The position numbers and the translations under genes are program-made. Shown here piece by piece: positions 5,727 through 14,707 of a DNA stretch of 20,194 bases. The DNA is taken from positions 1-20,194 of the forward strand of contig PWOI01000176.1 in the NCBI GenBank assembly GCA_003557485.1, read 5' to 3'. Positions within the stretch are counted from its first letter, which is position 1. The number at the start of each line of letters is the position of its first letter. The notes under the pieces are model-generated. The model made no database searches, was not told the DNA's origin, and saw only the letters and a program-made list of their open reading frames with translations. Source of the DNA: Elusimicrobiota bacterium (GTDB lineage Bacteria > CG03 > SLGR01 > PWQF01).

Positions 5727-5789
5727 AAGACAAAGAAGTCTTACCAGGCAAAGCCCGCCTTTGATTGTTTATTCCGGACAATGATGTCC
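5727..5789 (+). promoter_or_regulatory. Two-hexaloop ANTAR target RNA in gltB leader
   Basis: Hairpin 1 has stem AAGAC (5727-5731) and GTCTT (5738-5742) around the loop AAAGAA. Hairpin 2 has stem GGAC (5776-5779) and GTCC (5786-5789) around the loop AATGAT. Both loops have exactly six bases with A at position 1 and G at position 4, the signature established for RNA bound by ANTAR domains. The 33-base linker can form a further small stem (CAAAG 5749-5753 with CTTTG 5759-5763). An ANTAR gene lies just upstream. Binding by that protein is inferred and no folding energy was computed. The second stem is short (4 bp). Confidence 0.7.
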
Positions 5790-5824
5790 TCTGTGTTAGG
5801 TTTGTGTTTTAATAAAACAGAGGA
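5787..5824 (+). promoter_or_regulatory. Stem that hides the gltB ribosome-binding site (or weak terminator)
   Basis: TCCTCTGT (5787-5794) pairs perfectly with ACAGAGGA (5817-5824) over 8 bp, with a 22-base loop. The 3' arm contains the gltB Shine-Dalgarno AGAGG (5819-5823), 12 bases before the ATG at 5836. The 5' arm shares bases 5787-5789 with the 3' arm of ANTAR hairpin 2, so both cannot form together. The bases after the stem (TTAAATTAATT) lack a U run, so translational masking seems likelier than Rho-independent termination. An inner alternative stem, TGTTTT with AAAACA (5805-5819), competes. Confidence 0.55.
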
Positions 5825-5835
5825 TTAAATTAATT

Positions 5836-8800
5836 ATGAAAACAAGGGGCCTTTACAGTCCTTCAAAAGAACATTCCAGCTGCGGTGTAGGATTCGCGGC
5901 TAATATAAACGGAAAACCTTCTCATTCAATTGTAGAAGACGGCCTTGATATGCTCAAAGGCCTTGTCCACAGGGGCGGGATGGGCAGTGACGGTGTCTCG
6001 GGTGACGGCGCCGGAATGATGACAGGAATTCCTAACAGATTTTTTTCCGGAGTTGTTGATTTCAAGCTTCCGGAAGAAGGCAAGTATGCCGTAGCTTTTC
6101 TTTTTCTCCCCCGGCAGGATAGCGAGCGGGAATTTGTAGTAAATGAATTTCTGAATATTACCCGCGGTGAAGGGGGCCGCATCCTCGGCCGCCGCGTTGT
6201 GCCGACCGATCCGGGATGCCTTGGAGAAGTAGCCCGGGAAAGTATGCCGGAGTTTATGCAGGTTTTTGTTGAGTTTCCCGGGACTGAAGGGGATGAACTT
6301 GAAAGAAAGTCCTATGTAACCAGGAAAAGTATTGAGAAAAAAATCCGTTCAAAAAGTATTCCTCCTGAAAAATTTTATATTGTCAGTTTTTCTTCCAGGA
6401 CGATTGTTTACAAAGGTATGCTGGCCGGTTTGCAGACAGGACAGTTTTATCCTGACCTGAAGGAGAAAAGTTACGAAAGCTCCTTTACTGTAATACACCA
6501 GCGCTACAGCACCAATACATTCCCGTCCTGGCCTCTTTCACAGCCTTTCAGGCATATAGCCCATAATGGCGAGTTCAATACTATTAAGGGAAATACCAAT
6601 TATATTCAGGCGCGTCAGGGTACATTCTCCTCATCTCTTTTCGGGGAAGATATAGAAAAGATAATTCCTGTTATAGAGAAGGGAAGCAGTGATTCGGCTG
6701 CCTTTGATAGCGTTTTTGAGCTCCTCTCAAAAAGCGGAAGGCCCCCGGAACACACTGCAATGATGATGATACCGGAGGCATTCGGGGACGCTTATCATAT
6801 GAGCTCGGCCAGAAGGGGTTTCTATGAGTTTCATTCCTCTTTTCAGGAGCCGTGGGACGGTCCGGCTGCGGTTGTTTTTACCGACGGGGTCAAAGTGGGG
6901 GCTACGCTTGACCGTAACGGGCTGCGTCCGCTCCGGTATTTTATAACCTCAAAGGGTAAAATAGTAATAGCTTCAGAGACCGGGCTGGTTAAAGCTCCTG
7001 CTTCTGAAATAAAGGAAAAAGGGCGGCTCGGACCCGGAAAAATGATAATAGTTGATCTTGCCGCCGGCTTGATTAAAAAAGATGACGAGATAAAGTCGGA
7101 TATCTCAAGGCGCCGGCCATACAGGAGATGGCTGAGCGAAAACAAGATAGAGCTTAAAGGCCTTCTTCAGCCTGCCGAAGCCCTGAATATGCCTGAAAAA
7201 GAAACAAAAATCCGGCAGAAACTTTTCGGGTATACCCTTGAAGATCTTAAAGATATTATGGCTCCAATGGCCGTCAACGGACAGGAGCCCGTGGGTTCTA
7301 TGGGAGATGACGAGCAGCTTGCGGTGCTTTCAAACAGGCCCCATATCCTGTTCAGGTATTTCCGGCAGCTTTTCGCCCAGGTGACCAATCCTCCGATTGA
7401 CCCGTACAGGGAAAGCCTTGTTATGTCTCTTATGAGTTTCATAGGAAGAGAGCATAACATACTGGATGAGACCCCCCTGCACTGCCGGCAGCTCAAGCTT
7501 GCCCATCCCGTTCTTACAAATGAGGATATAGAAAGGCTGCTTTACCGAAACGCGGGCGGATTGGGAGCCGGTAGAATAGATATTGTTTTTCCGGTTTCCC
7601 GGGGCACTTCCGGGCTGGAGGAAGCCCTGAAAAGTATATGTGACGAGGCAGAAAGAAAAGTAGACCAGGGGCACCAGATTTTGATACTCAGCGACCGGCA
7701 GGCGGACAGGGAGAGGGCTGCCGTCCCTTCCCTTCTTGCCGTCAGTGCGGTCAGCCGCCATCTTACCGATCAAGGTAAAAGGCATCTTGTCGGGCTTATA
7801 TGCGAGACAGGGGAAGCAAGAGAAGTTTCCGATTTTGCCCTTCTGATTTCTTTCGGGGCCAGTGCGGTTAATCCCTATATTGCACTTGAAAGCCTCAAGA
7901 TGCTTATAAGAGACGGCATACTGCCTTCAGAGATGAAAGAGGAAGACTGCCTCGATAATTACATAACAGCTGTCAAAAAGGGTTTACTAAAGATAATGTC
8001 CAAGATGGGAATTTCAACAATACGAAGTTACAAGTTTGCCCGTATTTTTGAAGCGGTTGGGTTGGGGCAGGAGCTTACGGAAAGATATTTTCCGGAGGTA
8101 GAATCCACTATCGGCGGCATTACTATAGAAGATATTGCCAGGGACTGCCTGAGGCGTCATGAAAACGCCATGGGTTCCGGCCTTGATAAGCCCCTTGAGT
8201 GCGGGGGAAGGTTCAGGTACAGGAAGAATTCCGACAAACATCTTCTTACTCCAGATGCGGCAGTCTCCTTCCGCCGCGCTGTCCGGGAGGGTGACAGGGA
8301 CGAGTATATGAAGTTTGCTTCCCTGGTAGATTCCTCCGGATGTACACTGCGCAGCGCCATGGAGTTTAAAGAAAGAAATAGTATTTCAATTGATGAAGTT
8401 GAAGGAGAGGAGTCAATATTGAAGCGCTTCTATGCTTCGGCCATGTCATTCGGAAGTATTTCCAAAGAAGCTCATGAGGCTATAGCCGCTGCAATGAACA
8501 GCCTGGGATGCGCCAGTAACAGCGGTGAAGGAGGCGAGGACAAGAAAAGATTCGGAACGGAGAAAGTTTCTGCGGTTAAACAGGTTGCTTCGGGAAGGTT
8601 CGGGGTAGACATAGAATACCTGGTAAATGCCAGGGAACTTCAGATAAAGATGGCCCAGGGCGCAAAACCCGGCGAGGGCGGGCAGCTGCCGGGCCATAAA
8701 GTTGACAGTACTATAGCCGATGTAAGGAATTCCACTCCCGGAGTTATGCTTATATCGCCTCCGCCCCACCACGATATTTACTCCATAGAGGACCTGGCCC

Positions 8801-10329
8801 AGCTTATATACGACCTGAAATGCGCCAACAGGGGCGCCAGGGTTTCGGTAAAGCTTGTAAGCGAGTCGGGTGTGGGAACAATAGCCGCCGGTGTTGCCAA
8901 GGCCGGGGCGGATATGATTCTAATAAGCGGCAGCGATGGGGGAACGGGAGCTTCTCCTCTTTCCTCTATAAAGGGTGCAGGCACTCCCTGGGAAATAGGG
9001 CTTTCCGAGACCCGGCAGATCCTTCAGCTAAACGGTCTCAGGGATTGGGTGCGGCTGCAGACGGACGGCCAGCTCCGGACAGGTACCGACATAGTGAAAG
9101 CGGCGCTGCTGGGTGCCGAGGAGTTCGGGTTCGGCACGGTTGCTCTTATGACAATGGGATGCGTAATGGTCAGGCAGTGCCATTCCAATACGTGTCCGGT
9201 AGGAGTTGCAACCCAGGACGGCCGGCTCAGGAAAAAGTTTGACGGACGGAGCGAGTACCTTGTTAACTATATGAGGTTCCTTGCCTGGCATACCAGGCAG
9301 ATAATGGCCTCGCTCGGATTCAGGAGTATAGATGAAATGGTCGGCCGTGCGGATATGCTCAGGGAGTCTCCGGAGGCTGTAAACAAAGGTGTTGATTTCT
9401 CAAAATTGCTGGTAGTTCCGGATTCCGGAACCGGAAGAATATATTCCGCCGGGAGCAGAAACGAAAAAAAAGAATCAAAGAGTCTAAACGGCCGTATTCT
9501 TAGCGTTGCGCGTATGGTCCTGGAAAAAGGCGGCAGTACGGAAATGACCTTTGATATTAATAACAGTGACCGGGCAACAGGCGCACCCCTGAGCGGAGAG
9601 ATCGCCACTAAATACGGCCGCAGCGGCCTTAAAGACGATACGTTTAAGATACTGCTTAATGGAAGCGCCGGGCAGAGTTTCGGAGCGTTTCTGGCAGGGG
9701 GAGTGACACTTCTTCTTGAAGGCGAAGCGAACGACTACCTCGGCAAGGGGCTATCCGGAGGAAGGATAATTGTCCGTCCCGGAAAGGATCTTCTTAAGTC
9801 GGGTTTTGATCCGGCAGAGAATACAATAAGCGGTAATGTTAATCTTTTCGGAGCCGTTGCGGGAGAAGTTTTCATAAACGGAATAGCGGGTGAGCGTTTC
9901 GCTGTCAGAAACAGCGGCGCCGAAGCGGTGGTGGAAGGGGTAGGAGACCACGGGTGTGAATATATGACCGGCGGAACAGTTGTTGTTCTCGGGGATACAG
10001 GTGTTAATTTTGCCGCCGGCATGAGCGGCGGAATTGCCTATGTCTATGACAGCGGGGGGCTTTTTGATACAAGATGCAGCCTTGATATGGTTGACATAGA
10101 AAATATTGAACTTGACGAGGACATTGAAAAACTTCGCCTTCTCCTTGAAAAGCACTATAATTTCACCTCAAGTCCTAGGGCGAAGCATATACTTGATAAC
10201 TTTTCCAGGGAGATTAACTTTTTCGTTAAAGTTTTCCCGCTTGATTACAAGAAGGCGCTCAAGCGAATGAGAGAAAAAGAGAAGAGAAGTTCGGAAAGAG
10301 AGATTGTTACCGAGGAGGTTTATCTATGA
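5836..10329 (+). CDS. gltB: Glutamate synthase (NADPH) large subunit
   Basis: A 1497-residue GOGAT alpha subunit: it hydrolyses glutamine and uses the ammonia with 2-oxoglutarate to form glutamate. The N-terminal type II amidotransferase domain begins at C16 (SSCGVGFAA), exposed after removal of a 15-residue propeptide. The central domain follows, then the FMN-binding synthase domain with the 3Fe-4S ligands C1109, C1115 and C1120 (MGCVMVRQCHSNTCPVGVAT), in the usual C-x5-C-x4-C spacing. The C-terminus is the GxxGG beta-helix (for example MTGGTVVVLGDTG, FAAGMSGGIAYVYD). Length is normal and all domains look intact. It is first in the operon and overlaps gltD as ATGA. Its leader carries the ANTAR hexaloop element and a stem hiding its ribosome-binding site. 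Confidence 0.97.
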   Translation: MKTRGLYSPSKEHSSCGVGFAANINGKPSHSIVEDGLDMLKGLVHRGGMGSDGVSGDGAGMMTGIPNRFFSGVVDFKLPEEGKYAVAFLFLPRQDSEREFVVNEFLNITRGEGGRILGRRVVPTDPGCLGEVARESMPEFMQVFVEFPGTEGDELERKSYVTRKSIEKKIRSKSIPPEKFYIVSFSSRTIVYKGMLAGLQTGQFYPDLKEKSYESSFTVIHQRYSTNTFPSWPLSQPFRHIAHNGEFNTIKGNTNYIQARQGTFSSSLFGEDIEKIIPVIEKGSSDSAAFDSVFELLSKSGRPPEHTAMMMIPEAFGDAYHMSSARRGFYEFHSSFQEPWDGPAAVVFTDGVKVGATLDRNGLRPLRYFITSKGKIVIASETGLVKAPASEIKEKGRLGPGKMIIVDLAAGLIKKDDEIKSDISRRRPYRRWLSENKIELKGLLQPAEALNMPEKETKIRQKLFGYTLEDLKDIMAPMAVNGQEPVGSMGDDEQLAVLSNRPHILFRYFRQLFAQVTNPPIDPYRESLVMSLMSFIGREHNILDETPLHCRQLKLAHPVLTNEDIERLLYRNAGGLGAGRIDIVFPVSRGTSGLEEALKSICDEAERKVDQGHQILILSDRQADRERAAVPSLLAVSAVSRHLTDQGKRHLVGLICETGEAREVSDFALLISFGASAVNPYIALESLKMLIRDGILPSEMKEEDCLDNYITAVKKGLLKIMSKMGISTIRSYKFARIFEAVGLGQELTERYFPEVESTIGGITIEDIARDCLRRHENAMGSGLDKPLECGGRFRYRKNSDKHLLTPDAAVSFRRAVREGDRDEYMKFASLVDSSGCTLRSAMEFKERNSISIDEVEGEESILKRFYASAMSFGSISKEAHEAIAAAMNSLGCASNSGEGGEDKKRFGTEKVSAVKQVASGRFGVDIEYLVNARELQIKMAQGAKPGEGGQLPGHKVDSTIADVRNSTPGVMLISPPPHHDIYSIEDLAQLIYDLKCANRGARVSVKLVSESGVGTIAAGVAKAGADMILISGSDGGTGASPLSSIKGAGTPWEIGLSETRQILQLNGLRDWVRLQTDGQLRTGTDIVKAALLGAEEFGFGTVALMTMGCVMVRQCHSNTCPVGVATQDGRLRKKFDGRSEYLVNYMRFLAWHTRQIMASLGFRSIDEMVGRADMLRESPEAVNKGVDFSKLLVVPDSGTGRIYSAGSRNEKKESKSLNGRILSVARMVLEKGGSTEMTFDINNSDRATGAPLSGEIATKYGRSGLKDDTFKILLNGSAGQSFGAFLAGGVTLLLEGEANDYLGKGLSGGRIIVRPGKDLLKSGFDPAENTISGNVNLFGAVAGEVFINGIAGERFAVRNSGAEAVVEGVGDHGCEYMTGGTVVVLGDTGVNFAAGMSGGIAYVYDSGGLFDTRCSLDMVDIENIELDEDIEKLRLLLEKHYNFTSSPRAKHILDNFSREINFFVKVFPLDYKKALKRMREKEKRSSEREIVTEEVYL

Positions 10330-11750
10330 AGGTTCCCGGAGGCTTTCTTAAACATCCACGCAGGGTACGCTCAAGGCGCCCGGCAGAGGAAAGAGTAAAA
10401 GATTTCCGTGAAATAGATAAATTTCCTGCCGCCGGGCAGGCCTCTATTCAGGCCGACCGGTGCCTGGACTGCGGTATTCCGTTCTGTCACGGCCTGGGAT
10501 GCCCTTTGGGAAACAGCATCCCGGATGTTAACGGGTTTGCCTCGCTGGGGAATATAGAGGAGGCCTGGAGAAGGCTGCAGGAAACAAATCCTATGCCGGA
10601 AATAACCGGAAGGATATGTCCTGCGCCCTGCGAAAAGGCCTGTACTCTTGCGCTTGGAAACGATGCGGTCTCAATAAGAGATATAGAACTTTTTGTCTCT
10701 GAAGAAGCTTTTAAGAGAGGCCTGGTAAAACCCGTTCGACCGAAGCGGGAGACAGGCAGAAAAGTTATTGTTATAGGTTCGGGGCCTGCGGGTCTTGCGG
10801 CGGCTTCCCGTCTCAGAAGAAAAGGGCATACGGTGACTGTAATGGAAAAAGCATTTCTTCCGGGAGGCATGCTTCGGTTCGGTATTCCTGATTTTAAACT
10901 TGATAAAAGTGTAGTTGACAGGCGGATAAAAATTTTTGAAGAGGAAGGCGTTGCCTTCAGAACCGGTTTCAGAGCAGGCGTTGATATGAAAGCTGAAAAT
11001 ATTTTAAAAAGCTGCGACGCCCTGCTTATAGCAACAGGCGCCCGCCAGCCGAGAGACCTTAATGTTGAAGGCAGGGAGCTTGAGGGAATATATTTCGCTA
11101 TGGAATACCTTTGGGGTATGAACTCTTTCTGCGCGGGTATGCAGAGAGAGGATAAAATTATTTCGGCAAAAGGAAAAAATGTTCTGGTAATAGGGGGGGG
11201 AGATACAGGCAGTGATTGTGCCTGTTCTGCTATCCGGCAGGGTGCAAGGGATGTTCTGCAGGTGGAGATTATGCCTCCGCCGCCGCAGGATAAAGGCGGA
11301 ATAAATCCCTCGTGGCCTGCAATGACCCCGGTTATGAAAAAATCTCCTTCCGACGAAGAAGGTGCCCGGCGTATGTGGTCGGTAGGCCTTGAAAAGTTTG
11401 AAGGAAAGGATGGCAGGGTAAAGAGCGCGCATCTGGCAGAGGTAAAGCAGTCTTCCGGCGGGTTTGAGAAAGTTCCCGGTTCTGAATTTGAAGTAGAGAC
11501 GGAACTTGTAATTCTCGCAATGGGATTTCTGCATCTGCGCCATGATGCCCTGATTGGAGAACTCGGATTAAAACTTGACGGCAGAGGAAATATAGAGACC
11601 AGCCGCAGTTTTACTTCCCGGGAAGGTGTTTTTAGCGCCGGCGACGCTGCCCGCGGAGCATCTCTTGTGGTTTCAGCCCTTGAAGACGGCATATCGGCTG
11701 CAGAAGATATTGATGCTTACCTGTCCGGGGATAAAAAGGAGAGGAAATAA
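10326..11750 (+). CDS. gltD: Glutamate synthase (NADPH) small subunit
   Basis: A 474-residue GOGAT beta subunit that oxidises NADPH and passes electrons via FAD and 4Fe-4S clusters to GltB. The N-terminus has the two cysteine groups of the family: C46, C49, C54, C59 (DRCLDCGIPFCHGLGCP) and C98, C102, C106 (ICPAPCEKAC). An FAD-binding GSGPAG (151-156) and an NADPH-binding GGGDTG (290-295) follow. A late FAD contact motif, VFSAGDAARGASLVVSA, is near the C-terminus. The start is supported by GAGGAGG seven bases upstream, inside the end of gltB. A long open frame on the opposite strand (10487-11692) is a composition shadow. Confidence 0.97.
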   Translation: MKVPGGFLKHPRRVRSRRPAEERVKDFREIDKFPAAGQASIQADRCLDCGIPFCHGLGCPLGNSIPDVNGFASLGNIEEAWRRLQETNPMPEITGRICPAPCEKACTLALGNDAVSIRDIELFVSEEAFKRGLVKPVRPKRETGRKVIVIGSGPAGLAAASRLRRKGHTVTVMEKAFLPGGMLRFGIPDFKLDKSVVDRRIKIFEEEGVAFRTGFRAGVDMKAENILKSCDALLIATGARQPRDLNVEGRELEGIYFAMEYLWGMNSFCAGMQREDKIISAKGKNVLVIGGGDTGSDCACSAIRQGARDVLQVEIMPPPPQDKGGINPSWPAMTPVMKKSPSDEEGARRMWSVGLEKFEGKDGRVKSAHLAEVKQSSGGFEKVPGSEFEVETELVILAMGFLHLRHDALIGELGLKLDGRGNIETSRSFTSREGVFSAGDAARGASLVVSALEDGISAAEDIDAYLSGDKKERK

Positions 11751-11751
11751 A

Positions 11752-11775
11752 ATGGATAAGGAGAAAGAAAAATGA
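11752..11775 (+). CDS. 7-codon leader frame before glnA
   Basis: ATG at 11752 encodes MDKEKEK and stops at TGA 11773-11775, overlapping the glnA ATG as ATGA. It has its own GGAG-containing site (about 11739-11743), and its body contains the AAGGAG of glnA. It may couple glnA translation to gltD, or be chance. No peptide function is implied. Confidence 0.25.
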   Translation: MDKEKEK

Positions 11776-13109
11776 GAGTCAGGAAAACTAAAAAGGAAGA
11801 TGTTTTCGAGGCAGTAAAAAAGAATAACGTAAAGTTTGTAAAGTTCTGGTTTACTGACATACTGGGACAGATAAAGTCATTCGCGGTTACGCCTTCCGAA
11901 CTTGAGGCGGCCTTTGAAGACGGAATGGGATTTGACGGGTCTTCGATAGAGGGGTTTGCCAGGATATATGAGAGCGATCTTATCGCTATGCCGGATCCTT
12001 CCACTTTTACGCTTCTTCCCTGGAGAGAGGGTGAAAGTAAAGTGGCAAAGGTATTCTGCGACATACAGACTCCTGAAGGTGAGCCTTACATAGGATGTCC
12101 GCGTTATGTGCTTAAAAAGAACCTGGAAGATATGAAAAAAGCCGGGTTTGATACCTTCAATGTCGGGCCGGAGCTGGAGTATTTTTATTTCAAGAGCGAT
12201 AAGGCTCCCGAGATTATGGACGAAGGCGGATACTTTGACCTTCTTCCTCTTGATCTCGGGCAGGACCTGCGCAGGGATACAATCCTCTCGCTTGAGAAAA
12301 TGGGGATACCGGTAGAGTACTCGCATCACGAAGTGGCTCCCAGTCAGCATGAGATAGACCTGAAGTATGCCCCGGCCATAGAGATGGCCGATGATGTGAT
12401 AAGCTACAAGGTTACCGTCAAGGCCATAGCGATGAACCACGGCGCCTACGCTTCTTTTATGCCCAAGCCGATAGCCGGAGTTAACGGAAGCGGAATGCAT
12501 GTCCATATGTCGCTCTTTAAAGACGGCAAGAACGCTTTCTACAACGCCGATGGTGATTATCACCTGACAGACGAGGCCCGCAGTTTCATCGCCGGTATAA
12601 TGAAACACTCCGGTGAGATATGCGCACTAACAAACCAGTGGGTGAACTCCTACAAGCGCCTTGTCCCCGGATATGAAGCTCCTGTTTACCTGGTATGGGG
12701 ACAGAAAAACAGATCGGCGCTTGTGAGGGTGCCGCGTTACCAGCCCGGCAAGGAGAATGCCACCAGGATCGAGCTCAGGTTCCCCGATCCGGCCTGCAAC
12801 CCCTACCTTGCCTTCAGCGTTATGCTGGCCGCCGGTCTTGAAGGGATAAAGAACAACTATCCTCTTGCCGATCCGGTAGAGTATGATGTTTTCGGCCTTA
12901 GCGAAGAAGAAAGGAAAGAGAAAGGGATAGAGACCCTCCCGGGAAGCCTTATAGAGGCCATACAGGTAGCGGAGAAATCCGAATTCCTGAAAAAAGCCCT
13001 TGGGGAGCATGTCTTTAACAGCTTCATAACAAACAAGAAAATTGAGTGGGACAGTTACAGGACACACGTCACCAATTATGAAGTTGATTCCTATCTGCCT
13101 ATTCTGTAA
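11772..13109 (+). CDS. glnA: Glutamine synthetase, type I
   Basis: A 445-residue enzyme making glutamine from glutamate, ammonia and ATP. Motifs in order: FDGSSIEGF (54-62), the metal ligands E134 and E136 (GPELEYFYF), HHEVAPSQHEID with E187 and E194, GMHVHMSL (241-248, H243 as the likely metal-binding histidine), and RLVPGYEAPVYL plus NRSALVRVP. The short length and the lack of the extra segment found in adenylylated enzymes point to the GSI-alpha type. R64 in GFARIYESD corresponds to the arginine that mediates glutamine feedback in Bacillus GlnA, so feedback inhibition is likely. The ribosome-binding site AAGGAG (11758-11763) is 8 bases upstream. It lies 21 bases behind gltD. Confidence 0.97.
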   Translation: MRVRKTKKEDVFEAVKKNNVKFVKFWFTDILGQIKSFAVTPSELEAAFEDGMGFDGSSIEGFARIYESDLIAMPDPSTFTLLPWREGESKVAKVFCDIQTPEGEPYIGCPRYVLKKNLEDMKKAGFDTFNVGPELEYFYFKSDKAPEIMDEGGYFDLLPLDLGQDLRRDTILSLEKMGIPVEYSHHEVAPSQHEIDLKYAPAIEMADDVISYKVTVKAIAMNHGAYASFMPKPIAGVNGSGMHVHMSLFKDGKNAFYNADGDYHLTDEARSFIAGIMKHSGEICALTNQWVNSYKRLVPGYEAPVYLVWGQKNRSALVRVPRYQPGKENATRIELRFPDPACNPYLAFSVMLAAGLEGIKNNYPLADPVEYDVFGLSEEERKEKGIETLPGSLIEAIQVAEKSEFLKKALGEHVFNSFITNKKIEWDSYRTHVTNYEVDSYLPIL

Positions 13110-13173
13110 GGCTGCATAGAGGCTGTTGCTGACGGGAGAAGGAGAATTTTACTGAGTTAAAGGTTAAATTAAA

Positions 13174-14700
13174 ATGATAGCAGTTATAGATTATGGTTCT
13201 CAGTACACGATGCTCATTGCCAGGAAGGTCAAGGAACTGGGCGTCAAAAGCCGGGTCTTTCCGGCCGGAAGTAAAATAGACTGTTCAAATCAGAATATAC
13301 AGGGAATTATACTTTCGGGTTCTCCTTCTTCCGTCAGTGAAAAAGGCAGCCTTATGCCCGATAAAAGCGTCTTTGAATCAGGCGCTGCGGTCCTGGGCAT
13401 ATGCTACGGCATGCAGGTTATTGTAAGCAGCTCGGGGGGAGTTGTCGGAAGAGGAAAAAAACGGGAGTACGGTAAAGGCGTTTTGAAAGTTAACGGAAAG
13501 AGTCTTCTTCTGGATGGACTTCCCGGTGAAAGCAGGGTTTGGATGAGTCATTATGACAGGGTTCTTGAAGTGCCTGAAGGGTTCAGCGTTACCGCTTCTA
13601 CGGATGACCTTGAAACCGCTGTTATAGAGAACACCGATAAAAACATTTTCGGCGTGCAGTTTCATCCGGAAGTTACACATACCGAGTACGGAACCCGTCT
13701 TCTCTCCAACTTTGTTTTTAATATATGCCGGGCTGAAAAAGACTGGAACCTGGGAGACTGGATAGACGATACGGTTGAAGATATAAAAAGAAGGGTCGGA
13801 GACGGCAAGGTTATAATGGCCCTTTCAGGAGGGGTGGATTCAAGCGTGGTATGCGTTCTTCTTTCCAGGGCGCTGGAGAACAACCGGTTCTTTCCTTTTT
13901 TTGTTGATCACGGATTGATGCGGCAGAAGGATATTGAAAGGATAAAAAGGGTTTTTATCGAGGGGCTCTCAATCCCCGTGACCATACTTGATGAAAAGAA
14001 AAGGTTTTTCAGGAAACTCAAGGGAGTCAGTGACCCCGAGAAGAAAAGAAAGATTATAGGAAATGAGTTTATAAAGGCCTTTCTCAGAGCCTCAGGAAAA
14101 ATAAAAGGAGCAACACATCTTGCCCAGGGGACGATATTTCCTGATATAATAGAATCGGCCAAATCAGGCAGTTCCGCTGCCAAGATCAAGTCCCATCATA
14201 ATGTGGGCGGCCTTCCCGATAAACTCAAGCTAAAGCTTCTTGAACCTCTTAAAGAACTATATAAGGACGAGGTAAGGGAGATAGGGATTAAAATTGGACT
14301 TCCGCAGGAACTGATAAAACAGCACCCTTTTCCCGGTCCCGGACTCGGGGTCAGGATAATGGGCCCCGTTGACAGCAGGAAGGCTGAAATATTAAATAAA
14401 GCCGACGCTGTCCTTGACCAGGAGCTTAAAGAAAACGGCCTTTATTACGATATGTGGCAGGCATTCTGCGTATTTCTACCTGTAAGGACTGTCGGGGTAA
14501 TGGGAGATGCGAGAACTTATGAAAACGTTGTTGCCCTGAGGTGCGTGAACTCGGTAGATGCAATGACCGCTTCATGGTCCGATATACCGCATAAAGTTCT
14601 TGAACGCATATCAACAAGAATTGTAAACGAGGTTGAAGGAATCAACAGGGTTGTTTTTGATGTAACCAATAAGCCGCCCGGGACAATAGAATGGGAATAG
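13174..14700 (+). CDS. guaA: GMP synthase (glutamine-hydrolysing)
   Basis: A 508-residue fused two-domain enzyme converting XMP to GMP with glutamine-derived ammonia. The class I amidotransferase domain has C77 (GICYGMQ), H164 and E166 (VQFHPEVTH). The ATP pyrophosphatase domain has SGGVDSS (218-224), QGTIFPDIIES and the C-terminal dimer domain ending in NKPPGTIEWE. The fused form is bacterial, whereas archaea usually have split subunits. The 64-base gap after glnA is the largest inside the operon and shows no clear terminator or promoter. AAAGG (13159-13163) serves as a ribosome-binding site 10 bases from the ATG. Its product draws on the glutamine made by the gene before it. Confidence 0.96.
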   Translation: MIAVIDYGSQYTMLIARKVKELGVKSRVFPAGSKIDCSNQNIQGIILSGSPSSVSEKGSLMPDKSVFESGAAVLGICYGMQVIVSSSGGVVGRGKKREYGKGVLKVNGKSLLLDGLPGESRVWMSHYDRVLEVPEGFSVTASTDDLETAVIENTDKNIFGVQFHPEVTHTEYGTRLLSNFVFNICRAEKDWNLGDWIDDTVEDIKRRVGDGKVIMALSGGVDSSVVCVLLSRALENNRFFPFFVDHGLMRQKDIERIKRVFIEGLSIPVTILDEKKRFFRKLKGVSDPEKKRKIIGNEFIKAFLRASGKIKGATHLAQGTIFPDIIESAKSGSSAAKIKSHHNVGGLPDKLKLKLLEPLKELYKDEVREIGIKIGLPQELIKQHPFPGPGLGVRIMGPVDSRKAEILNKADAVLDQELKENGLYYDMWQAFCVFLPVRTVGVMGDARTYENVVALRCVNSVDAMTASWSDIPHKVLERISTRIVNEVEGINRVVFDVTNKPPGTIEWE

Positions 14701-14707
14701 AGAAATA

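Noticed and set aside
5805-5819. Small stem TGTTTT / AAAACA before gltB as a terminator
   Set aside because: It is weak and A/T-only apart from one G-C pair, with no U run after it; kept only as a competing fold of the leader.
8820-9242. 140-codon + strand frame inside gltB
   Set aside because: This is an out-of-frame reading of the FMN-domain coding sequence, rich in Arg and Gly, with no independent support.
10487-11692. 401-codon open frame on the minus strand inside gltD
   Set aside because: It lies wholly antisense to an unmistakable gltD, is rich in Ser/Pro/Arg as expected from reading a coding strand backwards, and has no domain I recognise.
11004-12608. Minus-strand open frames of 179 codons (11004-11543) and 243 codons (11877-12608)
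   Set aside because: These are shadows of gltD and glnA with no recognisable motif and no promoter or ribosome-binding site of note.
13110-13173. glnA-guaA gap as a second ANTAR leader or riboswitch
   Set aside because: No A1/G4 hexaloop pair, terminator stem or clear promoter was found in these 64 bases, and the purine-riboswitch core was not recognised.
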